A stretch of 64,000 bases of DNA, from contig NC_013511.1 of NCBI RefSeq assembly GCF_000085865.1, positions 294,516 through 358,515 of the forward strand, given 5' to 3'. How positions within the stretch are numbered: the stretch's first letter is position 1; each line of letters begins with the position of its first letter. This stretch comes from Metamycoplasma hominis ATCC 23114 (GTDB lineage: Bacteria; Bacillota_I; Bacilli_A; Mycoplasmatales; Metamycoplasmataceae). Under the pieces are notes generated by a model. It was not told the origin of the DNA. It worked only from the letters and a program-made list of their open reading frames with translations, and made no database searches. Below are positions 1-8,908 of the stretch, piece by piece. Made by a program: the position numbers and the translations under genes.

Positions 1-695
1 TAAATGTCCATAGAAGAGAACCTAAAAGCAGACAATGAGGCTTCATCAACTATTTTTCAATTTTGTTTTATAGAATCATTGAACGAATTCATTTTTTGAT
101 TTATAAACTCAATGTATTGTGTATATTTATCATATAGAGAACCTTCAATATTATCAAATGCTTCAAATTTAATATCAAGTCCAAAATCATCATTTAATTT
201 CTTTATCAATGAATTATTTACAACGAAATCATTGCTTTGAATAATTATTTTTTTATTTTGCAAGCCGTTTTCACTTTCAATTGAAACAGGTAAAAACAAA
301 AGTGGGCTATAAACGTTTTTTTCTGTTTTATCCTTTCATTGAAGCCCACCAAAAGCCAAATATAGAATATTAATTCCTTGTTCTTCTAATAAAGTCTTTT
401 GCTTTCTTTGCAATAACGACAATATTGCTAATAATTCTTTTTGAGAAGCAGAGGACAAAAATTCATTGCTTTCAACTTCAATGTCATCATCAGAATCTTG
501 AGAACCAATAAATTTAAATTCACTTCTATTTTCAATTTTATCTAAAATTGATTTTATGTCTTCCTTTTCAATTGTTATAGTTGATGATTTATTTTTTTTA
601 TAATTTATCAATATATTTCTTAATGTTGTGTCTAATAGCTTATTCTTTAAAGACTCATATGCCAAAGTTTTTGTAATTAATTCTTTATTTTCCAT
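1..695 (-). CDS. DUF4011-type N-terminus of a large superfamily I helicase (partial, runs off the window)
   Basis: The reading frame is open from an ATG at 695 to the window edge when TGA is Trp (TGA codons at 336-338 and 57-59). The N-terminus carries the pattern of the DUF4011 domain found at the start of large superfamily I DNA/RNA helicases: an early LLDTTLRN motif (about residues 20-27), then ILYLAFGGLQW followed by SPLLFLPVSIE. Proteins of this kind usually exceed 1000 residues and have C-terminal Walker and nuclease-like motifs, which lie outside the window. Only about 230 residues are visible, so helicase activity is inferred from the domain family. The gene is followed on its 5' side by an IS remnant and the tpiA terminator. 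Confidence 0.6.
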
Positions 696-847
696 TTCTA
701 AATTATATTATTTTAATTTTAAAATAAATATTGTTTAATATAAGATTTTATTAGCATATTTTAAAAAACAAAAATTTTAACGCTTGATGAATTAAAAATT
801 GAAATTTTTACATTTATTTAACGGTAAAATAATAAATTTATTAAAAA

Positions 848-884
848 ATGATTCAAAAACACCCCAACAAATGTGGGATGTTTG
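848..884 (+). mobile_element. Short 3' remnant of an IS3-family transposase gene
   Basis: About 36 bases match the 3' part of the transposase gene seen at 14991-15032 almost exactly (shared core: acaccccaacaaatgtggga). In the larger copies this stretch encodes LKTPQQ followed by the last residues of OrfB. Here only this footprint survives, between the helicase promoter region and the tpiA terminator. Confidence 0.6.
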
Positions 885-885
885 T

Positions 886-931
886 AAAAAAAACAAGACT
901 CGTTTTATTTTGATGTGAGTCTTGTTTTTTA
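886..931 (-). terminator. Intrinsic terminator downstream of tpiA
   Basis: A 14-base stem (aaaaaacaagactc paired with gagtcttgtttttt) with a 15-base loop and flanking T runs. It lies 4 bases after the tpiA stop codon and would end minus-strand transcription. Confidence 0.85.
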
Positions 932-934
932 TTT

Positions 935-1666
935 CTAGTTGTTTTTTTCTATTATTGAACCCATTTCTAAAAAACCTTGAGCATCTAATGCTGCTCCGCC
1001 AACTAAAAAACCATCCAAATCCTTAATTTCAAGCAATTTTTCAATATTTTTTTGTGAAACTGAACCGCCATACAACACCGGAACTTGATTATTAGTAATT
1101 TTTTTAATTACAGATATTGCTTTTTCAATATGGTAATTTTGAGGAATTTTTCCATTTCCAATGCAATAAGTAGGTTCGTATGAAATAATTAAACGATTAT
1201 AAACATCAACATCTTCTAAAGCTTTTAATATTTGGTTTTTTATAATATCTTCAAAGACTTTATCGCTACAATTTTCTTGATCTTCCCCTATACACAAAAT
1301 AGGAATAATGCTAGTTTTTTCAATTTGTTTAATTTTTAAATTAATCAATTGATCAGTTTCATTAAATAATTTTCTACGTTCACTATGTCCTATTAAAACA
1401 AAGTCAATGTTCAATTCAACTGCTGATCTAAATGAAACTTCCCCAGTGTATGCACCTTTTTCTTTATAAAAAATATTTTGAACTCCAAACAAAAAATTTC
1501 TTTTATTATATTGTAAAGACAGAGACATTGCATCGAATGACAAAGCCGCTCCAATTATTACATTTTTAAAATTTTTAATTTTATTTAATGATTGTAGTTC
1601 ATTTAAATAATTCTGACTTTCTAAATAAGATAGATTCATTTTTAAATTACCAATTAAATATTTCAT
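935..1666 (-). CDS. tpiA: Triosephosphate isomerase
   Basis: Interconverts dihydroxyacetone phosphate and glyceraldehyde 3-phosphate in the cytoplasm. The 243-residue length is normal for the family. Catalytic residues are in place: Asn7 and Lys9 in GNLKMN, His94 in IGHSERR, and Glu164 in SYEPTYCIGNGK, followed by the phosphate-binding VLYGGS near the C-terminus. I start at the ATG at 1666 because AGAGG lies just upstream; an ATG 7 codons earlier in frame would add residues absent from the family. The upstream membrane-protein gene ends 14 bases away, so the two are probably co-transcribed. In this lineage TpiA joins the lower glycolytic steps to phosphoketolase-derived glyceraldehyde 3-phosphate. 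Confidence 0.97.
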   Translation of the reverse strand: MKYLIGNLKMNLSYLESQNYLNELQSLNKIKNFKNVIIGAALSFDAMSLSLQYNKRNFLFGVQNIFYKEKGAYTGEVSFRSAVELNIDFVLIGHSERRKLFNETDQLINLKIKQIEKTSIIPILCIGEDQENCSDKVFEDIIKNQILKALEDVDVYNRLIISYEPTYCIGNGKIPQNYHIEKAISVIKKITNNQVPVLYGGSVSQKNIEKLLEIKDLDGFLVGGAALDAQGFLEMGSIIEKNN

Positions 1667-1680
1667 ATTAACCTCTTTTA

Positions 1681-2205
1681 TTATCAAACTATTTTTAATG
1701 CTAAAAATGGAATCAATATAATTAGTATAATTAATCCATATAATATTAATAAAAGAAATGATAAATTGTTAATTGATTGATAGTTTCTTTGCTTTTCAGC
1801 TTTGAGTCTTTCACGTTCAAATTCTTGACGTTCTTTAGCAATAATAATATCCTTTTGATGAATTGTCATTCCTGAATAAAATTTGTCTTTTGCGCGACGC
1901 ATTATGATTCTATTTCTAATTAAATTAGCAATAGGATTGACAATTCATTTTCCCATTCCTTTTCTATATACAACAATTATAAAATTTATAGTAATTGCAA
2001 AAATCATTGATACAGTCAATGAATTTTGCCAAGAATGAACATATTGACCATCATCAGATTTTTTTGAATATCTAACTATAAAAATTAATGCAATATAAAT
2101 CACTAATGAAACAAAAAAATAACTAATCGTTGCTTTATTTCAAGCATTCTTTCAATATGATATTGATTTCTTTTGATTTCTAAAATTTTTTTGTTTTAAT
2201 GTCAT
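1681..2205 (-). CDS. Small membrane protein, three predicted transmembrane segments
   Basis: 174 residues, reading through TGA=Trp codons; the last sense codon is TGA immediately before TAA. Three hydrophobic segments lie at about residues 28-46, 62-80 and 148-172. Between the second and third is a strongly basic and acidic helix-forming stretch (residues 100-142, including QEFERERLKAEKQRN), likely cytoplasmic. I do not recognise a functional family. Its 14-base spacing to tpiA suggests one transcript. No good ribosome binding site is visible before the ATG at 2205, so the start is uncertain. Confidence 0.75.
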
Positions 2206-2323
2206 AACATTATTTTATATTATTTTTTAACAATGCAAAACAAATTTAAAATATATCTGATTAATGATTTTAAAAATAAAAATTAAATATTATTTTGTTT
2301 CTTTGTATACAAGGTAAATTAAT

Positions 2324-3418
2324 TTATTTGATTAGTGAATTTATTTTTTTGTGATAAATTTCGTTAAATTTTTGTTTATCAAGCTCAACTTGTTTGAAAT
2401 TTGTATATGAACTGTCTTTTTCGTTATTAACTAATTTATTAATATATGGGTTTATAAATTTTTCAATAAAATCTTGGCCATCTGGTTTTTGAAATATTTT
2501 ATTTGAATTAATTTCTGCATCAGTCAAAGTTTCTACAAACTCTCAAATAGACTCGTTTAATGCTAACTTTTGACTTATAGAATCAATTTGTTCATTTAAA
2601 GATTGTGTTAAATTATCATTTGCATGTCATTTGTTAATTTCTTTAATAATTTGTTCTTTAAAATATTGATATTGATTTATTAATGGTATATATTTTTCTT
2701 TTAAATTGTTTTTAGCAATTTTATCGATAATATTTTCAATTACTTGGTCTTGGAATTTTTGTTGCAATGCCAAATTAATAAATTTAGTTTTTTGAATTCT
2801 AAGCGAGGTTATTTGTTTAATCTCGTTCAATTTATTTAAATAACTGGCAATATCTTTGCTATTAATATTATTCAATAATGCTTCTAGATTAATTGCCTTT
2901 AAAGTTAAAGATAAATTATCAGCAATTGATTTTAATTCGTTTCTTATTAATTTATCTATTTTAGAATTGTCTGCATCTAATTTAATTTTATTTTCAAGAT
3001 TATTTAATTAGTTTACTAAATTATCAATTTTTGTTAAGTCTTTTAAAAGTGGTTGAATTTTAAGTATTTTTTGTTTAGCAACGTTTATTTTTTGTATTTT
3101 TTCATTTAAACTTTCTATTGATGATTCAGGGGATTCTTTATTAAAAGATTCCAATAATTTCTTGGCATCCTGAACTTCTTTTAAGGTGTTAAATTGTTCA
3201 GCTCCTTCTACCAAAAAATTATCTTTTAAATAACTAAAAAGATCAGTTTTTGCATCATTAAATTTTTTTAATAATTCTTCAGTTTTTTGTGCATTTTCAT
3301 CTTTAGTTTGTGTGGTTTCTATATTTTGTTTAGGTTTTTTAGAACAAGAAGCTGCAACTAATGGGGTTATTAAAATAGTTGAAGATAACGGTAATATATA
3401 AAGTAATTTTTTTCTCAT
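2324..3418 (-). pseudogene. Coiled-coil lipoprotein gene interrupted by an in-frame TAA
   Basis: The ATG at 3418 opens a lipoprotein with a signal peptide and lipobox (LVAASC, Cys25), then a Lys/Glu/Asn-rich helical region. After codon 136 there is a TAA at 3008-3010. The same frame then stays open for another 227 codons, to a TAA at 2324, with the same helical composition on both sides (KIDNLVN, stop, LNNLENKIK). The distal part contains no ATG and no ribosome binding site. The simplest reading is a single nonsense change, for example AAA to TAA, in a gene of about 364 codons. The 136-residue proximal product could still be made and acylated. I cannot name a function. Confidence 0.75.
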
Positions 3419-3571
3419 TTTTCTCCTATGAAGTGTGTAATATTTTTTTTAATTTTATATTCTTAAATTGTGCTATCAACTTGTATTTGTTATAAATCAC
3501 GATTATTTTACCAAAATGTTCAATAAATTTAAGTAGTTTTATTAAAACAAATTATTTTTATAAACCTAAAT

Positions 3572-3610
3572 AATCAAAAAAATAGTCTAATTTAGGCTAT
3601 TTTTTTGATT
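3572..3610. terminator. Bidirectional intrinsic terminator after the lipoprotein operon
   Basis: A near-perfect 14-base stem, aatcaaaaaaatag paired with ctatttttttgatt, lies 21 bases past the stop of the lipoprotein gene at 3632. It ends the minus-strand lipoprotein operon and has T runs on both sides. Confidence 0.9.
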
Positions 3611-3631
3611 AAAATTCTTCATTATTTTATA

Positions 3632-4381
3632 TTAATCAATTTCAAGTGGTACTTCGCTATCACCGTCACTACTAAAAATTCCATTATTTGATTTATCAGG
3701 GCATATTACACTATAAGAAATTACTGGCAAATCCCTTAATCTTCCCTTTGATTTTAATTGTATTGAAATGGGGTGGCCAAACGGAATAAGTATCTTAGGC
3801 AATGTAACCTTAAAATATTTTACAAAATCTGCATCATTTATTACATTTTTATATGCTTTATAAACTTGCGAATTTATTCCACTAGTTTGTTTATTTCTTA
3901 TGTTGTTTTCAATTTGTTCATCAATAGATTTATACTTATTGATTATTCCTTCTAAAATTCTTTGTAATTCTTTTGTTCCACGTGCAGGGTCATTTAATAT
4001 TTCTTTACCTTCATTATTTAGAGTGAAACCAAATTGGTCTCTAATATATGACAATTGGCTTTGGCCTAATTGACCTTTTGCTCTCTTATTAGGATCTATA
4101 ATGTCGCCAGATTGCGATTGTCCACTCGAATCTTCACCTGTGGTTGTAGAATCTTGAGATTGTCCACTCGAATCTTCACCTGTGGTTGTAGAATCTTGAG
4201 ATTGTCCAGTCGAATCTTCACCTGTGGTTGTAGAATCTTGAGATTGTCCAGTCGAATCTTCACCTGTGGTTGTAGAATTTTGACTATCATTTGTTGTTTT
4301 GCATCCTGCTGCAACTAATGGCATTGCAACAACTGAAGTTGCAACGGCACTTAGTATTAATAAGCGAATTTTATTTCTCAT
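3632..4381 (-). CDS. Repeat-bearing surface lipoprotein (paralogous family, member A)
   Basis: 249 residues. The signal peptide ends in the lipobox LVAAGC (Cys27), typical of mycoplasma variable surface lipoproteins. Four copies of a 14-residue acidic repeat (DSTTTGEDSTGQSQ type) follow, then a globular C-terminal domain. That domain shares landmarks with the proteins encoded at 4383, 4931 and 53513: an SQL..I...F.F start, FVKYFKVTLP, a central H.I.IQ strand, then YSVICPD near the end. The ATG at 4381 is preceded by a GGGG-type Shine-Dalgarno that overlaps the end of the preceding gene, so translation is probably coupled. An ATG 13 codons upstream is in frame but would spoil the signal peptide. 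The protein is likely exposed on the cell surface; its ligand is unknown. Confidence 0.85.
   Translation of the reverse strand: MRNKIRLLILSAVATSVVAMPLVAAGCKTTNDSQNSTTTGEDSTGQSQDSTTTGEDSTGQSQDSTTTGEDSSGQSQDSTTTGEDSSGQSQSGDIIDPNKRAKGQLGQSQLSYIRDQFGFTLNNEGKEILNDPARGTKELQRILEGIINKYKSIDEQIENNIRNKQTSGINSQVYKAYKNVINDADFVKYFKVTLPKILIPFGHPISIQLKSKGRLRDLPVISYSVICPDKSNNGIFSSDGDSEVPLEID
4116..4283 (-). repeat. Four tandem 42-bp coding repeats
   Basis: Four units of 42 bases (4116-4157, 4158-4199, 4200-4241, 4242-4283) differ by only a few bases. Each encodes a 14-residue Ser/Thr/Gly/Asp/Gln segment. Because 42 is a multiple of three, unit gain or loss keeps the frame, as in size-variable mycoplasma surface antigens. 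Confidence 0.95.
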
Positions 4382-4382
4382 A

Positions 4383-4931
4383 TTATTCCCCCTGAATATA
4401 AACATATCGTTCATCTTCAATAACTTGTAAAAATTGGTTACTTCTTAATTTACATATTATACTATATTTTATAAATATAGTATCTGATTTTAAATTTGTA
4501 TCACCATATCCAAGTTCTAATTTTAATGTATGATTTAATAAGTATTTCGAATCAGGCAATGAAATTTTAAAATATTTTAAAAATAACTCATCACTGAATA
4601 TGTTTGACTTTTGATCATCTTTTTTGTATTTATCATTGAGTTTATCAATGATTTTGAATAAAAATTTCTTATTCTCTTGATTAAGCGGTATTTTGGATTC
4701 AAAATTAAAACTATCATAAATTGCTGCAAGCATAGTACTAGACATGTTTTGATTATTATTAGATAAAACATTATATTTAGTATGACATGGGCAATTAATT
4801 CCTTCAATAATCTTGGTTTTTAATAAATCATTTTTGGCTTTTAAATTAGAGGATTTTTGGCATGAAACTGCTGCAATTGTTGGAATTATTAAAACTATTG
4901 GTAAACAAAATAGTGTAATCTTTTTATTCAT
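4383..4931 (-). CDS. Surface lipoprotein (paralogous family, member B)
   Basis: 182 residues with a signal peptide and lipobox (IAAVSC, Cys24). It has no tandem repeats. The C-terminal region matches its neighbours: an F.FE segment, then LFLKYFKISLP, a H.LKLEL strand and YSIICK near the C-terminus. Its ATG overlaps the TAA of the upstream gene (TAATG) and its own end abuts the start of member A, so genes C, B and A form a translationally coupled operon. The function is unknown; the shared fold suggests duplication and divergence of one surface protein. Confidence 0.85.
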   Translation of the reverse strand: MNKKITLFCLPIVLIIPTIAAVSCQKSSNLKAKNDLLKTKIIEGINCPCHTKYNVLSNNNQNMSSTMLAAIYDSFNFESKIPLNQENKKFLFKIIDKLNDKYKKDDQKSNIFSDELFLKYFKISLPDSKYLLNHTLKLELGYGDTNLKSDTIFIKYSIICKLRSNQFLQVIEDERYVYIQGE

Positions 4932-5434
4932 TATTCTAAATCTAATTTTATTTCTTGATCTTTGGCATCATATGTTTTTACATCTTTGCAATATATGTCA
5001 TAGATTAATGAAATATTGTTATTATTATCAATTTTAAAATTAATTATCAATTGGTGATTTACACCTAAATTCGGCTTAACCACTTTAAACAATTTTAAAA
5101 AGTTTGCATTATTAATTAACCTCAAACCTGCTAATTTATTATTTTCAGAAGGGCTAAGATTAATTTGCAATTCATAATCTTTACAAATCTTTTTTAGCTC
5201 ATCTGCCAACGCCTTATTGCCATAATTATTTTTTAGTATTTTGCTCTGTTCAGTTAGTTCGAAAACAAAATCATTTTTGATTGCTTCTAATTGAGAAGAA
5301 TTAAAAATTCCACTTTTATTAGTGTAAATTTCATTTGCTTTTGCTGTATTTTCATCTGTTGAAACACAAGATGCTGAAATTATTGGCGAAGCTAAAACTA
5401 GAACTGCCCCTATAGATAATATTATTTTTTTCAT
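4931..5434 (-). CDS. Surface lipoprotein (paralogous family, member C)
   Basis: 167 residues: signal peptide, lipobox (IISASC, Cys23), then the family domain with SQLEAIKNDFVFEL, a FLKLFKVVKP segment, HQLIINF and YDIYCKD. The ATG at 5434 has a good AGGAAA Shine-Dalgarno. It follows the broken lipoprotein gene by 9 bases and overlaps the next gene by one base. It is probably the first intact member of a three-gene surface-lipoprotein operon. Function unknown. Confidence 0.85.
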   Translation of the reverse strand: MKKIILSIGAVLVLASPIISASCVSTDENTAKANEIYTNKSGIFNSSQLEAIKNDFVFELTEQSKILKNNYGNKALADELKKICKDYELQINLSPSENNKLAGLRLINNANFLKLFKVVKPNLGVNHQLIINFKIDNNNNISLIYDIYCKDVKTYDAKDQEIKLDLE

Positions 5435-5443
5435 ATGTTTTTC

Positions 5444-7873
5444 CTATTCTATTACAATATCTTGCAAGTAAGACAACCCGTCATAACTAATTGGTTTATT
5501 AATAAATTTTTGGTATATTACTTTTGAAAAACCAACAGTTTTAATGATATTTTCAAATGAAAAGGTATAAGAAAGTAAACTGTTAATATCATTAATTATA
5601 TTTAATTGGTCTTGGTAAGAGATATTTTCTAAGTATTTTAATATAATTGATTTTATTATAAAGAAATTTTTGTTGTAATCTTCTAAATTTTTGTTAAAAA
5701 TTTCATTATTTGTAATTAGTTTTGTTTTATTTAATTCATTTAATATTTTTTTGGTATTTTCTAGAATAAAACTATTGCTTTTAGTTAAGCTAGAAATTTT
5801 ATTAAATATTAAAAACAATTTATAGTTTTTAGCAATAGCTGTTGCTATAAATTCTTTAGTATTTGATTTTAAAAGTTCAAAGCTATTATTGCAATATATT
5901 GAAGCATCTTGATTAAAATACAAGTCATATTTTGCTAAATCATCAATAACTACAAAATTTGGCTTTAAATGTTTATTTACTGCTTTAAATATTGTTTTGA
6001 TATGTTCCAAAACATTTTGCCTTTGGTTATTAAATTGCAAATTCAAAAAATTTAGTGGAATATCAAATTCAATATCAGCAGCATCTGGATGTTGTTCATA
6101 AAACTTTTTGATTATATCATTTAGTTGTTTAGATATTTCTTGAAAATAAGCTGATTTTAATTTGTAATCAAGATTGCTTGATTGAAGATCGTTTAATATT
6201 TTTTTGTTTGCAAGATAATAACTATTGTCAATAAAGTCAAGACTATTTTCATGAACATTTTTTGGAATCAATGGCTTAAAAATGTTTACCATAGAATCTT
6301 TTAAAACATGATAATTAATTCCACTATCAAAGCTTGAAATATCTAAATCGCTTGGCGCTTGAGATGTTCAAATATCACCTTGGTTAGCCAACATCCCATA
6401 TTGATTAATCAATTGGTGAATCAATAATAAAAAGGCAATATTTTTAGATTTTAATATCTTATTTATATTCGTATTTTCATTTAATTGGTTTGCTTTTAAA
6501 CCATATGCTAGCATTGAAAAACTATCATTAAAAAATTTTTTATTTGCAGTTGGCATTCAATTAATAGTAATATTATTACTCAACTTATTTTTAGAAACAT
6601 TGCGAGTATAGCTTATATTAAAATCATTATATTTATGCAAAATTTCTTGTTGTTGATTTATGTCAAGATCGTCAAAATTCAATGTAGTTACAATATTTTG
6701 CAAAAATGCATGATACATTTGCATACCAAAAGTATTTTTTGATATTGGCAATGTATTAAATTAAAAATCAATTTTTGAAATTGATTTTTTATTTTTATCG
6801 TAAAAGAAATTCTTTAATAATTTTATTTCATCTACATTTACTTCATTAATGAAATAATATGACGCATAATATCTATCTTTAAAAGTTTTATCATATTCAT
6901 AAAATCAGTCAAGGTTTGTTAAAAAATCTTTATATTTTTCATTAATGATTTCATAAGGCATTGCATCAATGTAATTTGAATGTATAAACAAATTGTTAAA
7001 TAAATCAACTCAATCATGTTCAATATTATCAGCACTACAAATACTTAAATTTTTGTCGTTAAAGTCTAGTAATTTATAAACATCAACATTGTAACTTTTT
7101 AAATATTCAAACAAATCAAAATTATTCAATTGATTTTGCTTTAAAAAATCTTGTTCTTTATCTTTATTAAGTGGAATATTATTTTTTAATGCTCAAGATT
7201 TTCTAAAATTTTTATTTAAAAGTAGCATTCTTAAAAGACCTAATTTGAAATCTTTTACATTTACTCAATGAACTTTATTGTTTATATTTCTAATTCCTTG
7301 CCAATTAATTCAATAATTTTTTCTTTGATTTATGCTGATTGAAATATTTTTTGCTTTTCTTAGAGATTCAATGAATTGTTTGCTATTTATAGACATTGAA
7401 TTTTTTGAAGGAACGAACAAATATGGATTATTAAAACCATTGCCCTTGTCTTTGCTGGGGTAATATTTGTTGGGATCTTGTTTATTCAATTCAATGTTTT
7501 GATAGTCAACATTTAGTTTATCATCACTATTGAAAAGTTTATCATTAATTTGAATACTATTACCATATTCAAATTTATAACTTAATTCAGTCGGGCGCAA
7601 AACTATATTATCCCTAAAGTCTATTTTAGGTTGATTTTTTGAATAAATTCTAAGAACTTTGGCTCCTGTCATTAAATTTATTTCTTTTAAATTTTGGTTT
7701 TTGAAATTTGGTATTGAACTGCCATATTCTAAATAAGGATTTGCAACATTAAGCTTTTGAATATATTTTTTCTTATCTTCATTAAAATTATTAAATTTAC
7801 AAGATATTGATATCGCAGATGTCATTGTAAATAATGCTAACATTGAACTTAAAATAAGAATGTTTTTTTTCAT
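5444..7873 (-). pseudogene. Large lipoprotein gene interrupted by an in-frame TAA
   Basis: From the ATG at 7873 (AAGGTGG upstream) the frame encodes a lipoprotein with lipobox AISISC (Cys25). A TAA at 6761-6763 is codon 371, yet the same frame continues uninterrupted for 438 more codons to a TAG at 5444, giving an 810-codon unit. No start codon with a ribosome binding site is visible just after the TAA; the first ATG is in NTFGMQ. Large size, lipobox and an aromatic-rich body would suit a solute-binding or OppA-like surface protein, but I see no diagnostic motif and do not assign one. The N-terminal 370 residues may still be produced. Confidence 0.7.
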
Positions 7874-7883
7874 TTTTACCACC

Positions 7884-8828
7884 TTAAAATGCCGTTGCTG
7901 TATGAGTGTGAAAACATAAAATAACTATAGTTAATACTAGTCCTAAACTAAATAAAGCAAATGAAGTATATAAAACTTTTGGGGATTGATTTCGAACATG
8001 GATAAATTCTGGAACCAATTCAAATATGGACATAAATGTAATAATTCCTCCACCTAATGCCAAAAACGAAGGGATTATTCAAAACACTTTACTATGTTCA
8101 ATATATTGACCAAGCAATCCGCCAATTAACATAAATGGGATAATTAATAAAAATGTTAAGAAGTTGTATAGTATGGCTTTTGATTTCTTTTCTCCATATT
8201 GAATTTGACGATAATAAACAACTAAAATTTCAAGTAATATATGAATATTAAATGTTATTATTAAAGGAATATTTGCTTTATATGTTCCACCAATTGATGT
8301 TAATGTATAAACATTATATCCCAAAAATAGTCCATCAATAATTCTATGACTCATTAGCATTAAAATAGCGCCTCATGCTGCTCTTGGATTGTCGAAATCT
8401 TTTATTGAAAATAAGTGGTCCGAGTGATTGTGTTTATCGTGATCTGCATGAACGTCTGTTTTTAAATACTTTACGAAAATGAACCTTCCTAAAATAACTA
8501 AAATTAATCCCAATAATGCTGATAAACCAATTATTGCAGCTTGGATTCAAGGAATATTAGTTTCAGAATAAACTCTTAATCCATGCAAATAGCTATTAGA
8601 TCAATCAAAACTTTCTTTAAAGAAACCTACAGTGCCAATCATTAGAAACATTCCCGTAGCAAATGCATAAATATAAATATTTTTCTTATCAGTAATTTTT
8701 AATTTAAATATAGAAATTACGCCCAAAACTAATGAAGGTACGCCCAATAATATTAAAATATAGATTATTAGATTTACAAATGTTGCTAAAGTTATATTTC
8801 CGTTAAATGCACTTGTTCCTATAAACAT
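7884..8828 (-). CDS. ZIP-family metal transporter
   Basis: 314 residues with about eight hydrophobic segments. The pattern is that of ZIP transporters, which move Zn2+ or other divalent metals into the cytoplasm: SHRIIDGLFLG in the fourth segment and FNIHILLEI in the fifth supply the His/Asp/Glu metal-site residues, and a ELVPEF segment lies near the end. The variable loop between segments 3 and 4 is His-rich (HADHDKHNHSDH), as expected for ZIP proteins. The frame crosses TGA=Trp codons. The start at 8828 has an AAAGGA Shine-Dalgarno. The stop lies only 10 bases before the next minus-strand start, so the broken lipoprotein gene was probably co-transcribed. Confidence 0.88.
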
Positions 8829-8908
8829 GAAATTCCTTTCTATTTCGTTTATTATACAATAATTTTTAAACAACTATACAATAAAAAATGATAAAATTGT
8901 TATATATT
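8829..8908. promoter_or_regulatory. Divergent promoter region
   Basis: Eighty bases separate the minus-strand ZIP gene from the plus-strand lipoprotein gene. They contain two TATACAAT-like boxes (near 8855 and 8873). No Shine-Dalgarno precedes the plus-strand ATG at 8909. Confidence 0.4.

Noticed and set aside
4116-4283. CRISPR-like array
   Set aside because: Units are contiguous without spacers and encode an in-frame protein repeat.
4070-4318. Plus-strand Arg/Cys-rich repeat frame and a second minus-strand frame
   Set aside because: They are shadows of the 42-bp coding repeats of the lipoprotein at 3632-4381.
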